DNA from: Impatiens glandulifera
Lineage: Eukaryota > Streptophyta > Magnoliopsida > Ericales > Balsaminaceae
Length of the DNA stretch: 64,000 bases
Assembly: GCF_907164915.1 (NCBI RefSeq)
Contig: NC_061867.1
Span: forward strand, 50,719,852 to 50,783,851
Reading direction: 5' to 3'
Every line of letters begins with the position of its first letter. The stretch's first letter is position 1. The notes beneath the pieces were generated by a model. It saw only the letters and a list, made by a program, of their open reading frames with translations. It was not told the DNA's origin and made no database searches. The position numbers were made by a program, and so were the translations under genes. Below, piece by piece: positions 24,421 to 36,009 of the stretch.

Positions 24421-25740
24421 GCTGGCAGTGGAATGGGTTTTCTTTACTGATTACTTTATTGAAAACAAAGATAGTAAACGAAAGCAATAACTTTGGAGAT
24501 TTCTGAATTGGGTTTTCAATCAAACTTAAATTGATCTGAGAGAAGAACGATATGAGATCAAAGTTCATAAATTTTTGAGTGCCCATTGGAGAAGAAGAAG
24601 TGGAGAGGTTGAAAAAAAGGGATTTGGTTTCAGGTGGTGCGGGTCGGGTTAATTGGTCGGGCTGGAAACCGAATGGGTGTAATGGGTTATGCCCTATGAA
24701 TCAATTTCATTTTTCATTCCAAACATTGTAATTTAAATTTTAAAAAAAACTTTGAATTTGACATTATTTGTATTGAGAATTAGGATAATTAATTTACAAA
24801 ACTATGACATGAATTTACTTTTTATAATACCATTATATTTCTCTTGTATGATGACAATATTTACAAATTATAAGGTCTTTTGTTAATACATTTAAAATTC
24901 TCTTTGAAGGAAAAAAATAATGTCCTAATTCATATTTATATTTGTGACATGATGATCAAACTTATCAATATATAGAACTAGTTTGAACATTGAAGTGGGA
25001 TATTTGGATTTCATTTTACTTGAATTTTCGTAACAATTAAATTATTCTTATTTTTTTTATAACATTTAAATTGTAAATATTTTTTAATTTTATTCAAATA
25101 ACAACCAATAAAACAATCTCATAGTCAATGATTAATTATAAAAGCTATACTCTTATTTGGAAACATTTTTTAAGTGGCTTATAAATAAGAAAATATGAAT
25201 AATATTTTTTAAAATACTTATTTGTGAACTATCTGATTATTATTATTATTATATAATTTTTGTAATAGACATTAAATTAAATAATTTTAGAATTCTTTTA
25301 GGGTTTAATTGTATAATTAAATTAATATTATAAATCTAAATTCAATTCTTTTAAAATTTATATTGAATTGTCATTATTTCTATGTTTTAAAAAACTATAT
25401 AATTGTGATTCATTAATTTGTATTTTTGAAAAAAATATAATTTAATAAAATAATTTTAATATATTTATTTATATTATTAAAATATTAATTTGATACAGAA
25501 TATAAAAAAAATCTAAAAGTTTTGCTGTTATTAAGAGAAAATATTTGATTAAATTAAAAACAAAATATGCATATTATCCATAAATTAAGATATATATCCA
25601 TTCAAAATGTTTATTTTTATAAATATTAAGTGTTTATTGAAATCTAGGTGAAACACAACAAATACTCATAAATAGTTTGCATAAAAAATGGTAAAGAAAA
25701 AAGAAATAAAAAAATACAATCAAATTAGATACTAATAAGA
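24421..25740. other. Intergenic region upstream of TFB2
   Basis: The first ~250 bases (to about 24670) are less AT-rich and should be the TFB2 5' UTR and promoter. The remainder is very AT-rich. A stretch TTTGGAAACATTTTTTAAG near 25157 resembles the end of the MITE family listed elsewhere but has no partner. Nothing else is recognised. Confidence 0.5.
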
Positions 25741-25749
25741 TGAGGTAGT

Positions 25750-28700
25750 CTCATCGGTTCGGTTGCACATTCTCTTCTTCTTAATTATGTGGAAGTTTAA
25801 AAAATAAAACTTTTTAACCCTATCAACTCCAAAATTATTTCCTTGAAAATTTCTCATATTTTATTATTTCTATAATATTCATCAAGACCTATCCAGTATC
25901 TTGAAAGTCTCTAATGTTAATATTATGATGCATGGTCAATGGATGATCGATAACGTTTTGAAGAATAGCCCAAATGGAAGAGATTAGTGGACAATGAGGA
26001 AAAATATGATCCACCGTTTCTTCTGCTTGAAGATAAAGACTACATCTGTTAGCAAGGGAAAAACCTTTTTTTAAAGTTTGTCGAGAATAAAAACCCCTCT
26101 TGTGAATAGCCTCCCATGGAAAAAAAAAAATAAATTGAAAAGGAATCTTTGGCTTCCAAAGCTTTTTCCAAGATAGTTCTCATCAACTCCCATAAGGATA
26201 GATTCGTTATAAATGTAACTCGACTGGAATTTAGGAGATCCCTTCAAGGCGAAATTGTCTCTGGATTCCGTAGATTGTGGTATCCATAAGTAGCAAAATA
26301 AGTATCGACAACTTAGCGGTCTCAGTAGTGAAGAGCCTGTGGTTGAAAGTGGATGAAAAACGATCTGACCATCGATGAACCGGTAAATCTCAGCAATTGT
26401 GGCCCCCTTCTTGTTAGAAACTTCATAGAAATCGAGAAAAACAACATAAACGATGCCACCAGGAAGCCACGGGTCAATCTAGAAGATAATCTTTTTACCA
26501 TTTCCAACATAGAAGTGAAGGAGGGGATGGAGGGATCCCACAGTTTTGCGATGTGACCCCAAATGCTATAACCACGGTTAACTCTGTTGGCTAAAATATT
26601 CATTCGAAGTCCCAAATACCGTATTTGGATGAGATTCTTTTAACCCATAAATTGTTATCATCATTATGGTATTTCCATCATCACTTATAAGGGAGTGAGT
26701 GGTTAAAGGATTTAAGGTTTTTATTCCGAGTTCGCCCTCATATTTACACAACTACTTAGTATTGTTCCAGTTAACCAAGTGGGAGACGCATGAAGAGCTG
26801 GAATTACTCCAAATGAAATTGTTCATAATTGTCTCCATTATCTTCGTCGCAGCTGCTGGGATGAGGAGAATATACATGACATATGTTGAGATAGCCGAAA
26901 AGTACTCTTGACAAGGGTGACCCTCCCGCCTTTTTGATAAGAGCTTATCCTTCCAAAAACTAACTTTTGTTCCATCTTTTCAATAATGGATCAAAATATT
27001 CATACTTCAAATCTTTGCGACAAGAGAAAGGGAAGGTAATTAGATAGAAGGGATCTGCTTTTAAAGTACAATGTATCTGCCAACACTTGGGTGTTAAGAA
27101 TGTTGCCGAAAAAAATATTTCAGATTTGTCTTTGTTGATATGGAGTCCCGAGCAAGCTTCTAAAGAAATGAGAATCTTTTTGAGGTAAACAAGATTAACC
27201 TTTGAAGGGTTTGCTAAACAAAGAGTCATTGGTAAAGAGAAGATTAATAGTATTGCAAGGTCTCTGTTGAAAAACAAGATATGAATCTAAGACTTATCAA
27301 AATGATAATGACTAATGTTTTTTTGTGTAAATAAACTTTAACCAAAACCATATATTTATAAGTCACATAATTAGGGTCTAGTGGGTCCAATATCAAATAG
27401 TTAGGATTTTATTTTATTTCATTTAATTATCATATATTTATAAGTCACATAATTAGGGTCTAGTGGGTCCAATATCAAATAGTTAGGATTTTATTTTATT
27501 TCATTTAATTATTATACCACGAGACTAGGCCCAGGTCCCGGTCAAATTTCATCTAGGTCACCTTAATCTAATAGCCTCTTTATAGTCCTGAGTAAAGACC
27601 AAGCATGGAGGCTCGGGAGAGATGGTCGCCTTGACGAAGGCCCCTCGAGCTTTTGAAGAAGTCAGAAACTTCTCCGTTGATAATAACTGAAAAACGAGTC
27701 TCAATCGCACAAGCTCTGATCCACTTTTCCACTTTGCTCCAAAGCACATTCGGTCCATCACATAGAAGAGGAAATCTCAATTTACATTATTGAAAGCCTT
27801 CTCAATATTGAGTTTACAAAGACAACCCGAACCCCTTCTTCTAGAATTAGAGTCCAAACATTTGTTAGCAAAGAGTGAGACTTCAGTAATTTGTCTCCCT
27901 GACACAAATGCCATCTACAAATGCCATCTGATTATGAAAAATAATTTGAGGAAGCATAACTTTAAGTCGATTGGCGAGGGTCTTGGCCAGAACGTTATAG
28001 AAACTTGTATCATAATGATATGTCAAAATATTTCAAATTCCTTGACCCTTGGATCTTTCTGATGAGCACAATAAAGATTGAATTTCAGCTTCTTTCGAAA
28101 GAAATTGTGATGTAAAAGTGATTGAAAGAGTGAAGATAGCTAGACTTGATAAATTTTCAAGAATCCTGAAATTAAGAGTGAAACTGTCTAGACTGAAAGT
28201 CTTGTCTCCATCACAATCATTGACCGCCTTCCATATCTCCTCCATCACAAATCTTCTAGTGTTCATTCGTTCACTCAGAGCTCTAGAGAGGGATCATGTC
28301 GTTTTGAATGTCCTAAGTTCCAGAAGGAACAATGGTTTAGTGCTATAGTCCACCGGTCTATATACTACCGTGAAAACCCACATTGTATCATTAGAGAGGT
28401 TTTACAAAGCAAATTCCTGAATTCCATAGAATAAGAATCCCTCAGGGGTGACCTGTTGCATTGAGAACTCTCCAGCTATTGTTGGTTCTCACTTCTCCAT
28501 GTCAAATCTATTAGAATTTCTTCTTCAAAATCAATAATGAGTGTTTCTTGAAGAGCAATAATATCACAATGAAAACACTTTGAGCAGCTTTCGCGCAGTG
28601 TTTTTTCACTCTTCTCGTGGAGATTCGCTTACTTATCTTCTGTCGCTGCCTCGGCTAAAGCATTATCTGAGGTATCTAGAATCACTGAATTCTCCTCGAC

Positions 28701-28770
28701 TTTACTTTTCGAAATCACCCTCGGATTCACATTCAAAATTATTAGTATCAAGGACAACTGAACTCCGACA
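25750..28770 (-). mobile_element. Decayed LINE (non-LTR) retrotransposon
   Basis: Read on the minus strand from high to low coordinates, LINE landmarks appear in the right order. An endonuclease-like DIIALQETL phrase lies near 28560. The pre-RT EEIWKAVNDCDGDK lies at about 28240-28190. RT motifs [14 protein letters not shown] and SSRGLRQGD lie at about 27700-27600, and a degraded CSGLHINKDKSEIFF block at about 27150. IGNGKKIIFWIDPWL lies near 26480, and a zinc-knuckle-like end (ANRCSLYLQAEETVDHIF) near 26010. The landmarks fall in different frames with stops between them, so the element cannot be active. The RT interval is interrupted by unrelated DNA at about 27280-27540. No poly-A tail or target duplication is visible. 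These elements transpose by target-primed reverse transcription. Confidence 0.8.
27351..27512. repeat. Two 82-bp tandem copies inside the LINE
   Basis: The segment starting TATATTTATAAGTCACATAA at 27351 is repeated nearly perfectly from 27433. It lies in the foreign insertion that splits the LINE reverse-transcriptase region. The near identity suggests a recent duplication compared with the age of the LINE. Confidence 0.9.
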
Positions 28771-29154
28771 TAGAATAAAAAATATATTAATTTGACATTT
28801 TAACTTTTTAAATTAAAAAAATAAATTATTGATTAAATATATTAATCATGTTATAAATAATAAAATAATAAGATATTTTGTTTAAAATAATATTAAAATT
28901 ATAATTTCAAACTAAAAAAGTGTAATTAAAAATTATAAAATTAAATTGTTTCCAATTTCAATTCTTAATCTTAAGTTTTCTACCGAACCTAAAAATTGGA
29001 ATTAGTTATTAACACTCTTAGAGTTTTGCATTTCATTGAAGTTACATAATTACCTTATAGGACTACCAACAAAGGTTGTATACAAACACTTAGAATCATC
29101 AATGAAACAATCAATCTAATGAACCGAATTTGAATCATCAATAAAACAATCAAT

Positions 29155-31155
29155 CTAATGAACCGAATTCGGAATAGGCGGTTCCCCTCGACCCTGCTGT
29201 ACAGATAGAAGAGGGCGTCTATTATGAGCCTACAAGATACAACATATAAACAAAAAACATTTCTCATCAAATCCAAGACAAGAAACACATTTGATCATAC
29301 AAAAGATAAAAACCGAGATAATGTTATGAATCATAACTTATTTTAAACCAAAAAAAGAAGAGAAATTTATGTACCCCAATGTTTGTCACACAACGACAAG
29401 ATGAACATCTAACCGATGAAGCTCCATACGGGTACATAAGCAGCACTGAACAGCTCCTACACTGCACCTGCCCAACTTGATGCTCTGGAGTAAAAAAAAC
29501 AATTATTAAATTGACAAAGATGTTAAATTTTGAAACACTTTCTGGATATGGGTCTGAGTCTAATTTGGAAACACTTTTCTATGTCGAGTATATCATCTGA
29601 TATCATGTTTGAAACTTTAGATTAAACAAACACTAAATAGAATGGAAAGTAAGCATAGACAAATATATAATACCTTCTAGAACAAAGTTAACTGTTAGAC
29701 AGCATGAACATTGAACATATCTTTCGCCTAATGGATGTGAAAGCAACTGGCGACAAGAACCACACACCATTTGACCCATTTCTGCCAAAGGAACTAAATT
29801 GTTAAGAAATTTTATTTGTATGCAATAACCTGTTACCATAATGGCATGTTAATGATGATTTACAAAGACAACATAATCTAAATTGAATTCAAATACCAAC
29901 TTAAAATCATTCAACTAAAGATTTCTCTCTTTTATTAACCGCGCGACAGTTTGGGCACACCCCCGACAAATCTTGGGCCTTGTTTGACGACCTTATTATC
30001 CCCATCATCAACCCATTTCAACAATCAAGTCATATATCAAAAACCCACCTTCTACATTAAACAAGCTCATAGGAAAGACTAGCATAATAACTTCAATCAA
30101 ATTCAGGTGTTGCAATGAGAATCAAACTTAGAGACTTCGAAGCAAACAATTTACCAAGAGATTCAATCAAAAGGTCATAAACTTGGGTCGTGTTTGATGA
30201 CCTTATCCCATCATCATTCATCAATCCATTTCAACAATCAAATCATATATCAAAAAACCCACTTATAACATCAAACAAGCTCATAGGAAAGGCTATCATA
30301 ATAACTTCAATCAAATTCAGGTGTTGGAATGAGAATCAAACTAAGAGACTTTGAAGCAAACAATTTACCAAGAGATTCAATCAATAGGTCATAAACACAA
30401 CTAAACTATAAACATTGTTGACAATGAAATGAAGGGTCTATGCTTATTTCATTAAAAATTAAAACTTTCAGGGCACCTGAATCCGAAGATGGTGCTGCCG
30501 GAGTAGACAATGATTGTGGTAAAGGCGGCGCCATATGTTTCTTAGTAAAAGGGATACGTTCAGATTGCCATTTTGATGGAGGAGCAATATCATCATCTCC
30601 TTTACCTTCTTGTTTCCTTACAGGAGGTGAAGGAGTTGCCACCGATAATCCACGATGAGGATCAACAGATTCCCAACCCGGTGGAGGTCCATCACTAACG
30701 GGATCATCATCGTCGTCGTCGTCCTCACTTTTTACTTCCTGTTTCAATACAGGTTCTAAAATGGGGGATCGTGGCGTAATCGCGGCGGAGATTGACGGCG
30801 ACTGATGTAATATGGGTTCCCAACCGGGTGGAGGACCATCATCCAGTGGATCTTCATCGTCTTCTTCCATCTCATTGCTTTCTGATTTCGCCATTGTTTC
30901 CCATCCGGGTGGAGGTCCGTCGTCTAACGAATCTTCTTCTTCTTCTTCATCATCTCCCTCTTTCTTTTCTTCTTGATGATATTGATTAAGTTCCCATCCG
31001 GGTGGAGGTCCTTGATCTTCATCATCTACATCATTATCGACATCGTTATTACTCGGTTGTTGTTCTTCAGATTTTGGGATGGATTCCCATCCAGGCGGAG
31101 GACCATCTTCCTCAATTTCTGCGTCCATTAACTCAGATTCTTCTGTATTATTCAT
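29155..31155 (-). CDS. LSD1-type zinc-finger protein with PPPGWE repeats (LOL-like)
   Basis: Four minus-strand exons, 31155-30477, 29781-29674, 29484-29375 and 29229-29155, give 323 residues in phase. The first exon encodes an acidic low-complexity region with five GPPPGWE motifs separated by runs of D/E, plus a degenerate sixth (APPSKWQSE). The C-terminal part holds two zf-LSD1 fingers: C233..C236...C251..C254 (CGSCRQLLSHPLGERYVQC) and C271..C274...C289..C292 (LMYPYGASSVRC). It then closes with AHNRRPLLSVQQG. Plant LSD1/LOL proteins with these fingers regulate programmed cell death and defence as nuclear scaffolds or transcription regulators. LSD1 itself has three fingers; this one has two, as in LOL2-type proteins, to which I assign it by inference. 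The donor of intron 1 (CAG/GTGCCC) is weak but is the one that keeps the frame. The gene lies directly beside the satellite block. Confidence 0.9.
29533..29615. mobile_element. MITE-like fragment in intron 2 of the LSD1-type gene
   Basis: It contains GAAACACTTTCTGGATATGG at about 29532 and TTTGGAAACACTTTTCT at 29564-29580. Both resemble the termini of the MITE family found in TFB2, PYRD and remorin introns. Ends are not paired, so this is a fragment or two fused ends. Confidence 0.45.
29972..30393. repeat. Tandem duplication of about 210 bp in intron 1 of the LSD1-type gene
   Basis: Copy 1 (29972-30181) and copy 2 (30182-30393) share nearly the whole sequence, including AAGCTCATAGGAAAG, TCAAATTCAGGTGTTG and CAATTTACCAAGAGATTCAA. 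They differ by scattered substitutions and small indels. It enlarges intron 1 but does not touch the splice sites. Confidence 0.85.
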
Positions 31156-31835
31156 CTTCGCCGTCTTTTATGAGAGTCAAACTGTGGAGCTTGAAGAGCC
31201 GCCCCGCTGCTATTCGACCTAGGCCGGAAAATATCCTAAGATCTTGATCTTTCATCAATTTGTATTATTTTCAAATAATCCCTTCTTTTACAATCCAAAA
31301 CAAAATTTCTTTAATTTCCATACAATTTAAATAATTTAATTCCATCAACTAAAATTTTCTTTATTTTACTATTTATAAAAATAAATTTATTTTTATAATT
31401 TAATCAAATTAATTTCAAATACTTCACTTTTCATCGAGTAAAATTTTAAATTTTTATTTCAATTCTTTAGAAAATTAATTTATTGATATGTTTTTTATTT
31501 AAATTTAGTATTAATAATGTAGTTGGATTATGTATATATACCTATAGAAATAATATTTTGTTTAAATATATGTATATAATTTTTCTTATTTTTGTAAATT
31601 ACTCCTAAACAATTATTATTTAATATATTTATCATTAAGATTGATTGAGATACAAATATTTTCTAAAAGAAGGTATTGTGTAATAGTATACAATTTTGAT
31701 CAAACTTGTTAAACTAAAATTAATTCTAAAAATATTTAATATTTAATAAATAATTTGTTTTTAAATGACTATATCCCATTTATTAGGGTTATTCAATTTT
31801 TTATTTTTGAAGTGAAATTAAATTTGAACTTTGAT
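31156..31835. other. AT-rich spacer between the LSD1-type gene and the satellite
   Basis: About 680 bases. The first ~100 bases (31156-31260) are GC-richer and probably 5' UTR and promoter of the LSD1-type gene. The rest is A/T-rich with no feature recognised. Confidence 0.5.
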
Positions 31836-32224
31836 TTTTTAATAATTTTATTGTCAAATCAATTCTAAATTTGAATTTTTCAAATCAAATTTCAAATTCA
31901 AAATATATATTTTTTTATCAAAATAATTAAAAGAAAATTGTAATAAATATAATTAAAATAAATAAATAAAAAGATTCATTTTTCAATTTAATTTTCTAAT
32001 TAAATTCCAATTTAAATTTGAATTGATTTAAAATTTAAATAAAAAATGAAATTTAAAGACTAGGGTTTTGCAAATCTCTATATATATAATGATGCTTAAT
32101 TTTTAAAGTGTCCGGATTGCCGGGTCGAGAGCTGTGGTTAATTTGGATACTTGGGTCGGATTGTGGGTTGACCCGTTTTTAAATTTAAAACGGTTAAAAA
32201 TAAAATTAAAAATGCTAGAGGTAT

Positions 32225-32278
32225 GTTTCGAACTTGCAACCTAACAAAACAAATACAACTCTTTAACCAACTAGGCTA
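32225..32278 (-). promoter_or_regulatory. tRNA-like Pol III A and B boxes (unit 1; repeated in every unit)
   Basis: On the minus strand, unit 1 has an A box TAGCCTAGTTGG (32278-32267). A B-box-like AGTTCGAAACA lies at 32235-32225. The distance from the first T of the A box to the first T of the TTCGA core is 46 bases, as in a canonical tRNA. The same pair recurs in the other units (for example 32571-32560 and 32527-32517). The A box fits TRGYNNANNNGG well; the B box differs from GGTTCGANNCC at its ends. The T-arm does not pair properly, so this is a tRNA-derived promoter-like sequence, not a tRNA gene. Confidence 0.55.
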
Positions 32279-35200
32279 CAAAGACTTTATATTTTACATT
32301 CAACACCAAATTTGATAAACGTGGGACGTTTTAATATTAATATAAGTTCAACTTTTTAACTAACTAATCTATATATATATAATGATGCTTAATTTTTAAA
32401 GTGTCCGGATTGCCGGGTCGAGAGCTGTGGTTAATTTGGATACTTGGGTCGGATTGTGGGTTGACCCGTTTTTAAATTTAAAACGGTTAAAAATAAAATT
32501 AAAAATGCTAGAGGTATGTTTCGAACTTGCAACCTAACAAAACAAGTACAACTCTTTAACCAACTAGGCTACAAAGACTTTATATTTTAAATTCAACACC
32601 AAATTATATAAACGCGAGACGTTTTAATATTAATATAAGTTCAACTTTTTAAATAACTAATCTCTCTATATATAATGATGCTTAATTTTTAAAGTGTCCG
32701 GATTGCCGGGTCGAGAGTGCCGGGTCGAGAACTGTGGTTAATTTGGATACTTGGTTCGGATTGTGGGTTGACCCGTTTTTAAATTTAAAACGGTTAAAAA
32801 TAAAATTAAAAATGCTAGAGGTATGTTTCGAATTTGCAACCTAACAAAACAAGTACAACTCTTTAACCAACTAGGCTACAAAGACTTTATATTTTAAATT
32901 CAACACCAAATTTGATAAACGTGGGACGTTTTAATATTAATATAAGTTCAACTTTTTAACTAACTAATCTATATATATATAATGATGCTTAATTTTTAAA
33001 GTGTCCGGATTGCCGGGTCGAGAGCTGTGGTTAATTTGGATACTTGGGTCGGATTGTGGGTTGACCCGTTTTTAAATTTAAAACGGTTAAAAATAAAATT
33101 AAAAATGCTAGAGATATGTTTCGAACTTGCAACCTAACAAAACAAGTACAACTCTTTAACCAACTAGGCTACAAAGACTTTATATTTTAAATTCAACACC
33201 AAATTTGATAAACGTGGGACGTTTTAATATTAATATAAGTTCAACTTTTTAACTAACTAATCTATATATATATAATGATGCTTAATTTTTAAAGTGTCCG
33301 GATTGCCGGGTCGAGAGCTGTGGTTAATTTGGATACTTGGGTCGGATTGTGGGTTGACCCGTTTTTAAATTTAAAACGGTTAAAAATAAAATTAAAAATG
33401 CTAGAGATATGTTTCGAACTTGCAACCTAACAAAACAAGTACAACTCTTTAACCAACAAGGCTACAAAGACTTTATATTTTATAATGATGCTTAATTTTT
33501 AAAGTGTCCGGATTGCCGGGTCGAGAGCTGTGGTTAATTTGGATACTTGGGTCGGATTGTGGGTTGACCCGTTTTTAAATTTAAAACGGTTAAAAATAAA
33601 ATTAAAAATGCTAGAGATATGTTTCGAACTTGCAACCTAACAAAACAAGTACATCTCTTTAACCAACTAGGCTACAAAGACTTTATATTTTAAATTCAAC
33701 ACCAAATTATATAAACGCGGGACGTTTTAATATTAATATAAGTTCAACTTTTTAACTAACTAATCTATATATATATATATAATGATGCTTAATTTTTAAA
33801 GTGTCCGGATTGCCGGGTCGAGAGCTGTGGTTAATTTGGATACTTGGGTCGGATTGTGGGTTGACCCGTTTTTAAATTTAAAACGGTTAAAAATAAAATT
33901 AAAAATGCTAGAGGTATGTTTCGAACTTGCAACCTAACAAAACAAGTACAACTCTTTAACCAACTAGGCTACAAAGACTTTATATTTTAAATTCAACACC
34001 AAATTATATAAACGCGAGACGTTTTAATATTAATATAAGTTCAACTTTTTAAATAACTAATCTCTCTATATATAATGATGCTTAATTTTTAAAGTGTCCG
34101 GATTGCCGGGTCGAGAGTGCCGGGTCGAGAACTGTGGTTAATTTGGATACTTGGTTCGGATTGTGGGTTGACCCGTTTTTAAATTTAAAACGGTTAAAAA
34201 TAAAATTAAAAATGCTAGAGGTATGTTTCGAACTTGCAACCTAACAAAACAAGTACAACTCTTTAACCAACTAGGCTACAAAGACTTTATATTTTAAATT
34301 CAACACCAAATTATATAAACGCGGGACGTTTTAATATTAATATAAGTTCAACTTTTTAAATAACTAATCTCTATATATATAATGATGCTTAATTTTTAAA
34401 GTGTCCGGATTGCCGGGTCGAGAGTGCCGGGTCGAGAGCTGTGGTTAATTTGGATACTTGGGTCGGATTGTGGGTTGACCCGTTTTTAAATTTAAAATGG
34501 TTAATAATAAAATTAAAAATGCTAGAGGTATGTTTCGAACTTGCAACCTAACAAAACAAGTACAACTCTTTAACCAACTAGGCTACAAAGACTTTATATT
34601 TTAAATTCAACACCAAATTTGATAAACGTGGGACGTTTTAATATTAATATAAGTTCAACTTTTTAACTAACTAATCTATATATATATAATGATGCTTAAT
34701 TTTTAAAGTGTCCGGATTGCCGGGTCGAGAGCTGTGGTTAATTTGGATACTTGGGTCGGATTGTGGGTTGACCCGTTTTTAAATTTAAAACGGTTAAAAA
34801 TAAAATTAAAAATGCTAGAGATATGTTTCGAATTTGCAACCTAACAAAACAAGTACAACTCTTTAACCAACTAGGCTACAAAGACTTTATATTTTAAATT
34901 CAACACCAAATTATATAAACGCGGGACGTTTTAATATTAATATAAGTTCAACTTTTTAAATAACTAATCTCTATATATATAATGATGCTTAATTTTTAAA
35001 GTGTCCGGATTGCCGGGTCGAGAGTGCCGGGTCGAGAGCTGTGGTTAATTTGGATACTTGGGTCGGATTGTGGGTTGACCCGTTTTTAAATTTAAAACGG
35101 TTAAAAATAAAATTAAAAATTCTAGAGGTATGTTTCGAACTTGCAACCTAACAAAACAAGTACAACTCTTTAACCAAATTTGGCTACAAGACTTTATATT

Positions 35201-35989
35201 TTAAATTCAACACCAAATTTGATAAACGTGGGACGTTTTGATATTAATATAAGTTCAACTTTTTAACTAACTAATCTATATATATATAATGATGCTTAAT
35301 TTTTAAAGTGTCCGGATTGCCGGGTCGAGAGCTGTGGTTAATTTGGATACTTGGGTCGGATTGTGGGTTGACCCGTTTTTAAATTTAAAACGGTTAAAAA
35401 TAAAATTAAAAATGCTAGAGGTATGTTTCGAACTTGCAACCTAACAAAACAAGTACAACTCTTTAACCAACTAGGCTACAAAGACTTTATATTTTAAATT
35501 CAACACCAAATTATATAAACGCGGGACGTTTTAATATTAATATAAGTTCAACTTTTTAAATAACTAATCTCTATATATATAATGATGCTTAATTTTTAAA
35601 GTGTCCGGATTGCCGGGTCGAGAGCTGTGGTTAATTTGGATACTTGGGTCGGATTGTGGGTTGACCCGTTTTTAAATTTAAAACGATTAAAAATAAAATT
35701 AAAAATGTTAGAGGTATGTTTCGAACTTGCAACCTAACAAAACAAGTACAACTCTTTAACCAACTAGGCTACAAAGACTTTATATTTTAAATTCAACACC
35801 AAATTTGATAAACGCGGGACGTTTTAATATTAATATAAGTTCAACTTTTTCACTAACTAATAAATAATGATGTTGAGTAAATGGATACTTGGGTCGGATT
35901 ATGGGTTTACTCACCCATAAACTTAAAACGGTTAAAAAATGTCAAAAAATGTTATCCGTAATTTTTTTCACGATTTTTATATTATTACT

Positions 35990-36009
35990 CGTGCAAATGC
36001 ACGGGCTAA
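35990..36009 (+). other. Helitron 3' terminus (hairpin + CTAA)
   Basis: CGTGC and GCACG form a five-base-pair stem with loop AAAT (35990-36003), followed by GGCTAA (36004-36009). This matches the known 3' end signal of Helitrons, which terminates rolling-circle transfer. It occurs only once, after the last tandem unit. Confidence 0.8.

Noticed and set aside
32225..32285. Functional tRNA genes in the array units
   Set aside because: The A box and spacing fit, but the T-stem and acceptor stem do not pair and the B box deviates. At most a tRNA-derived promoter remnant.
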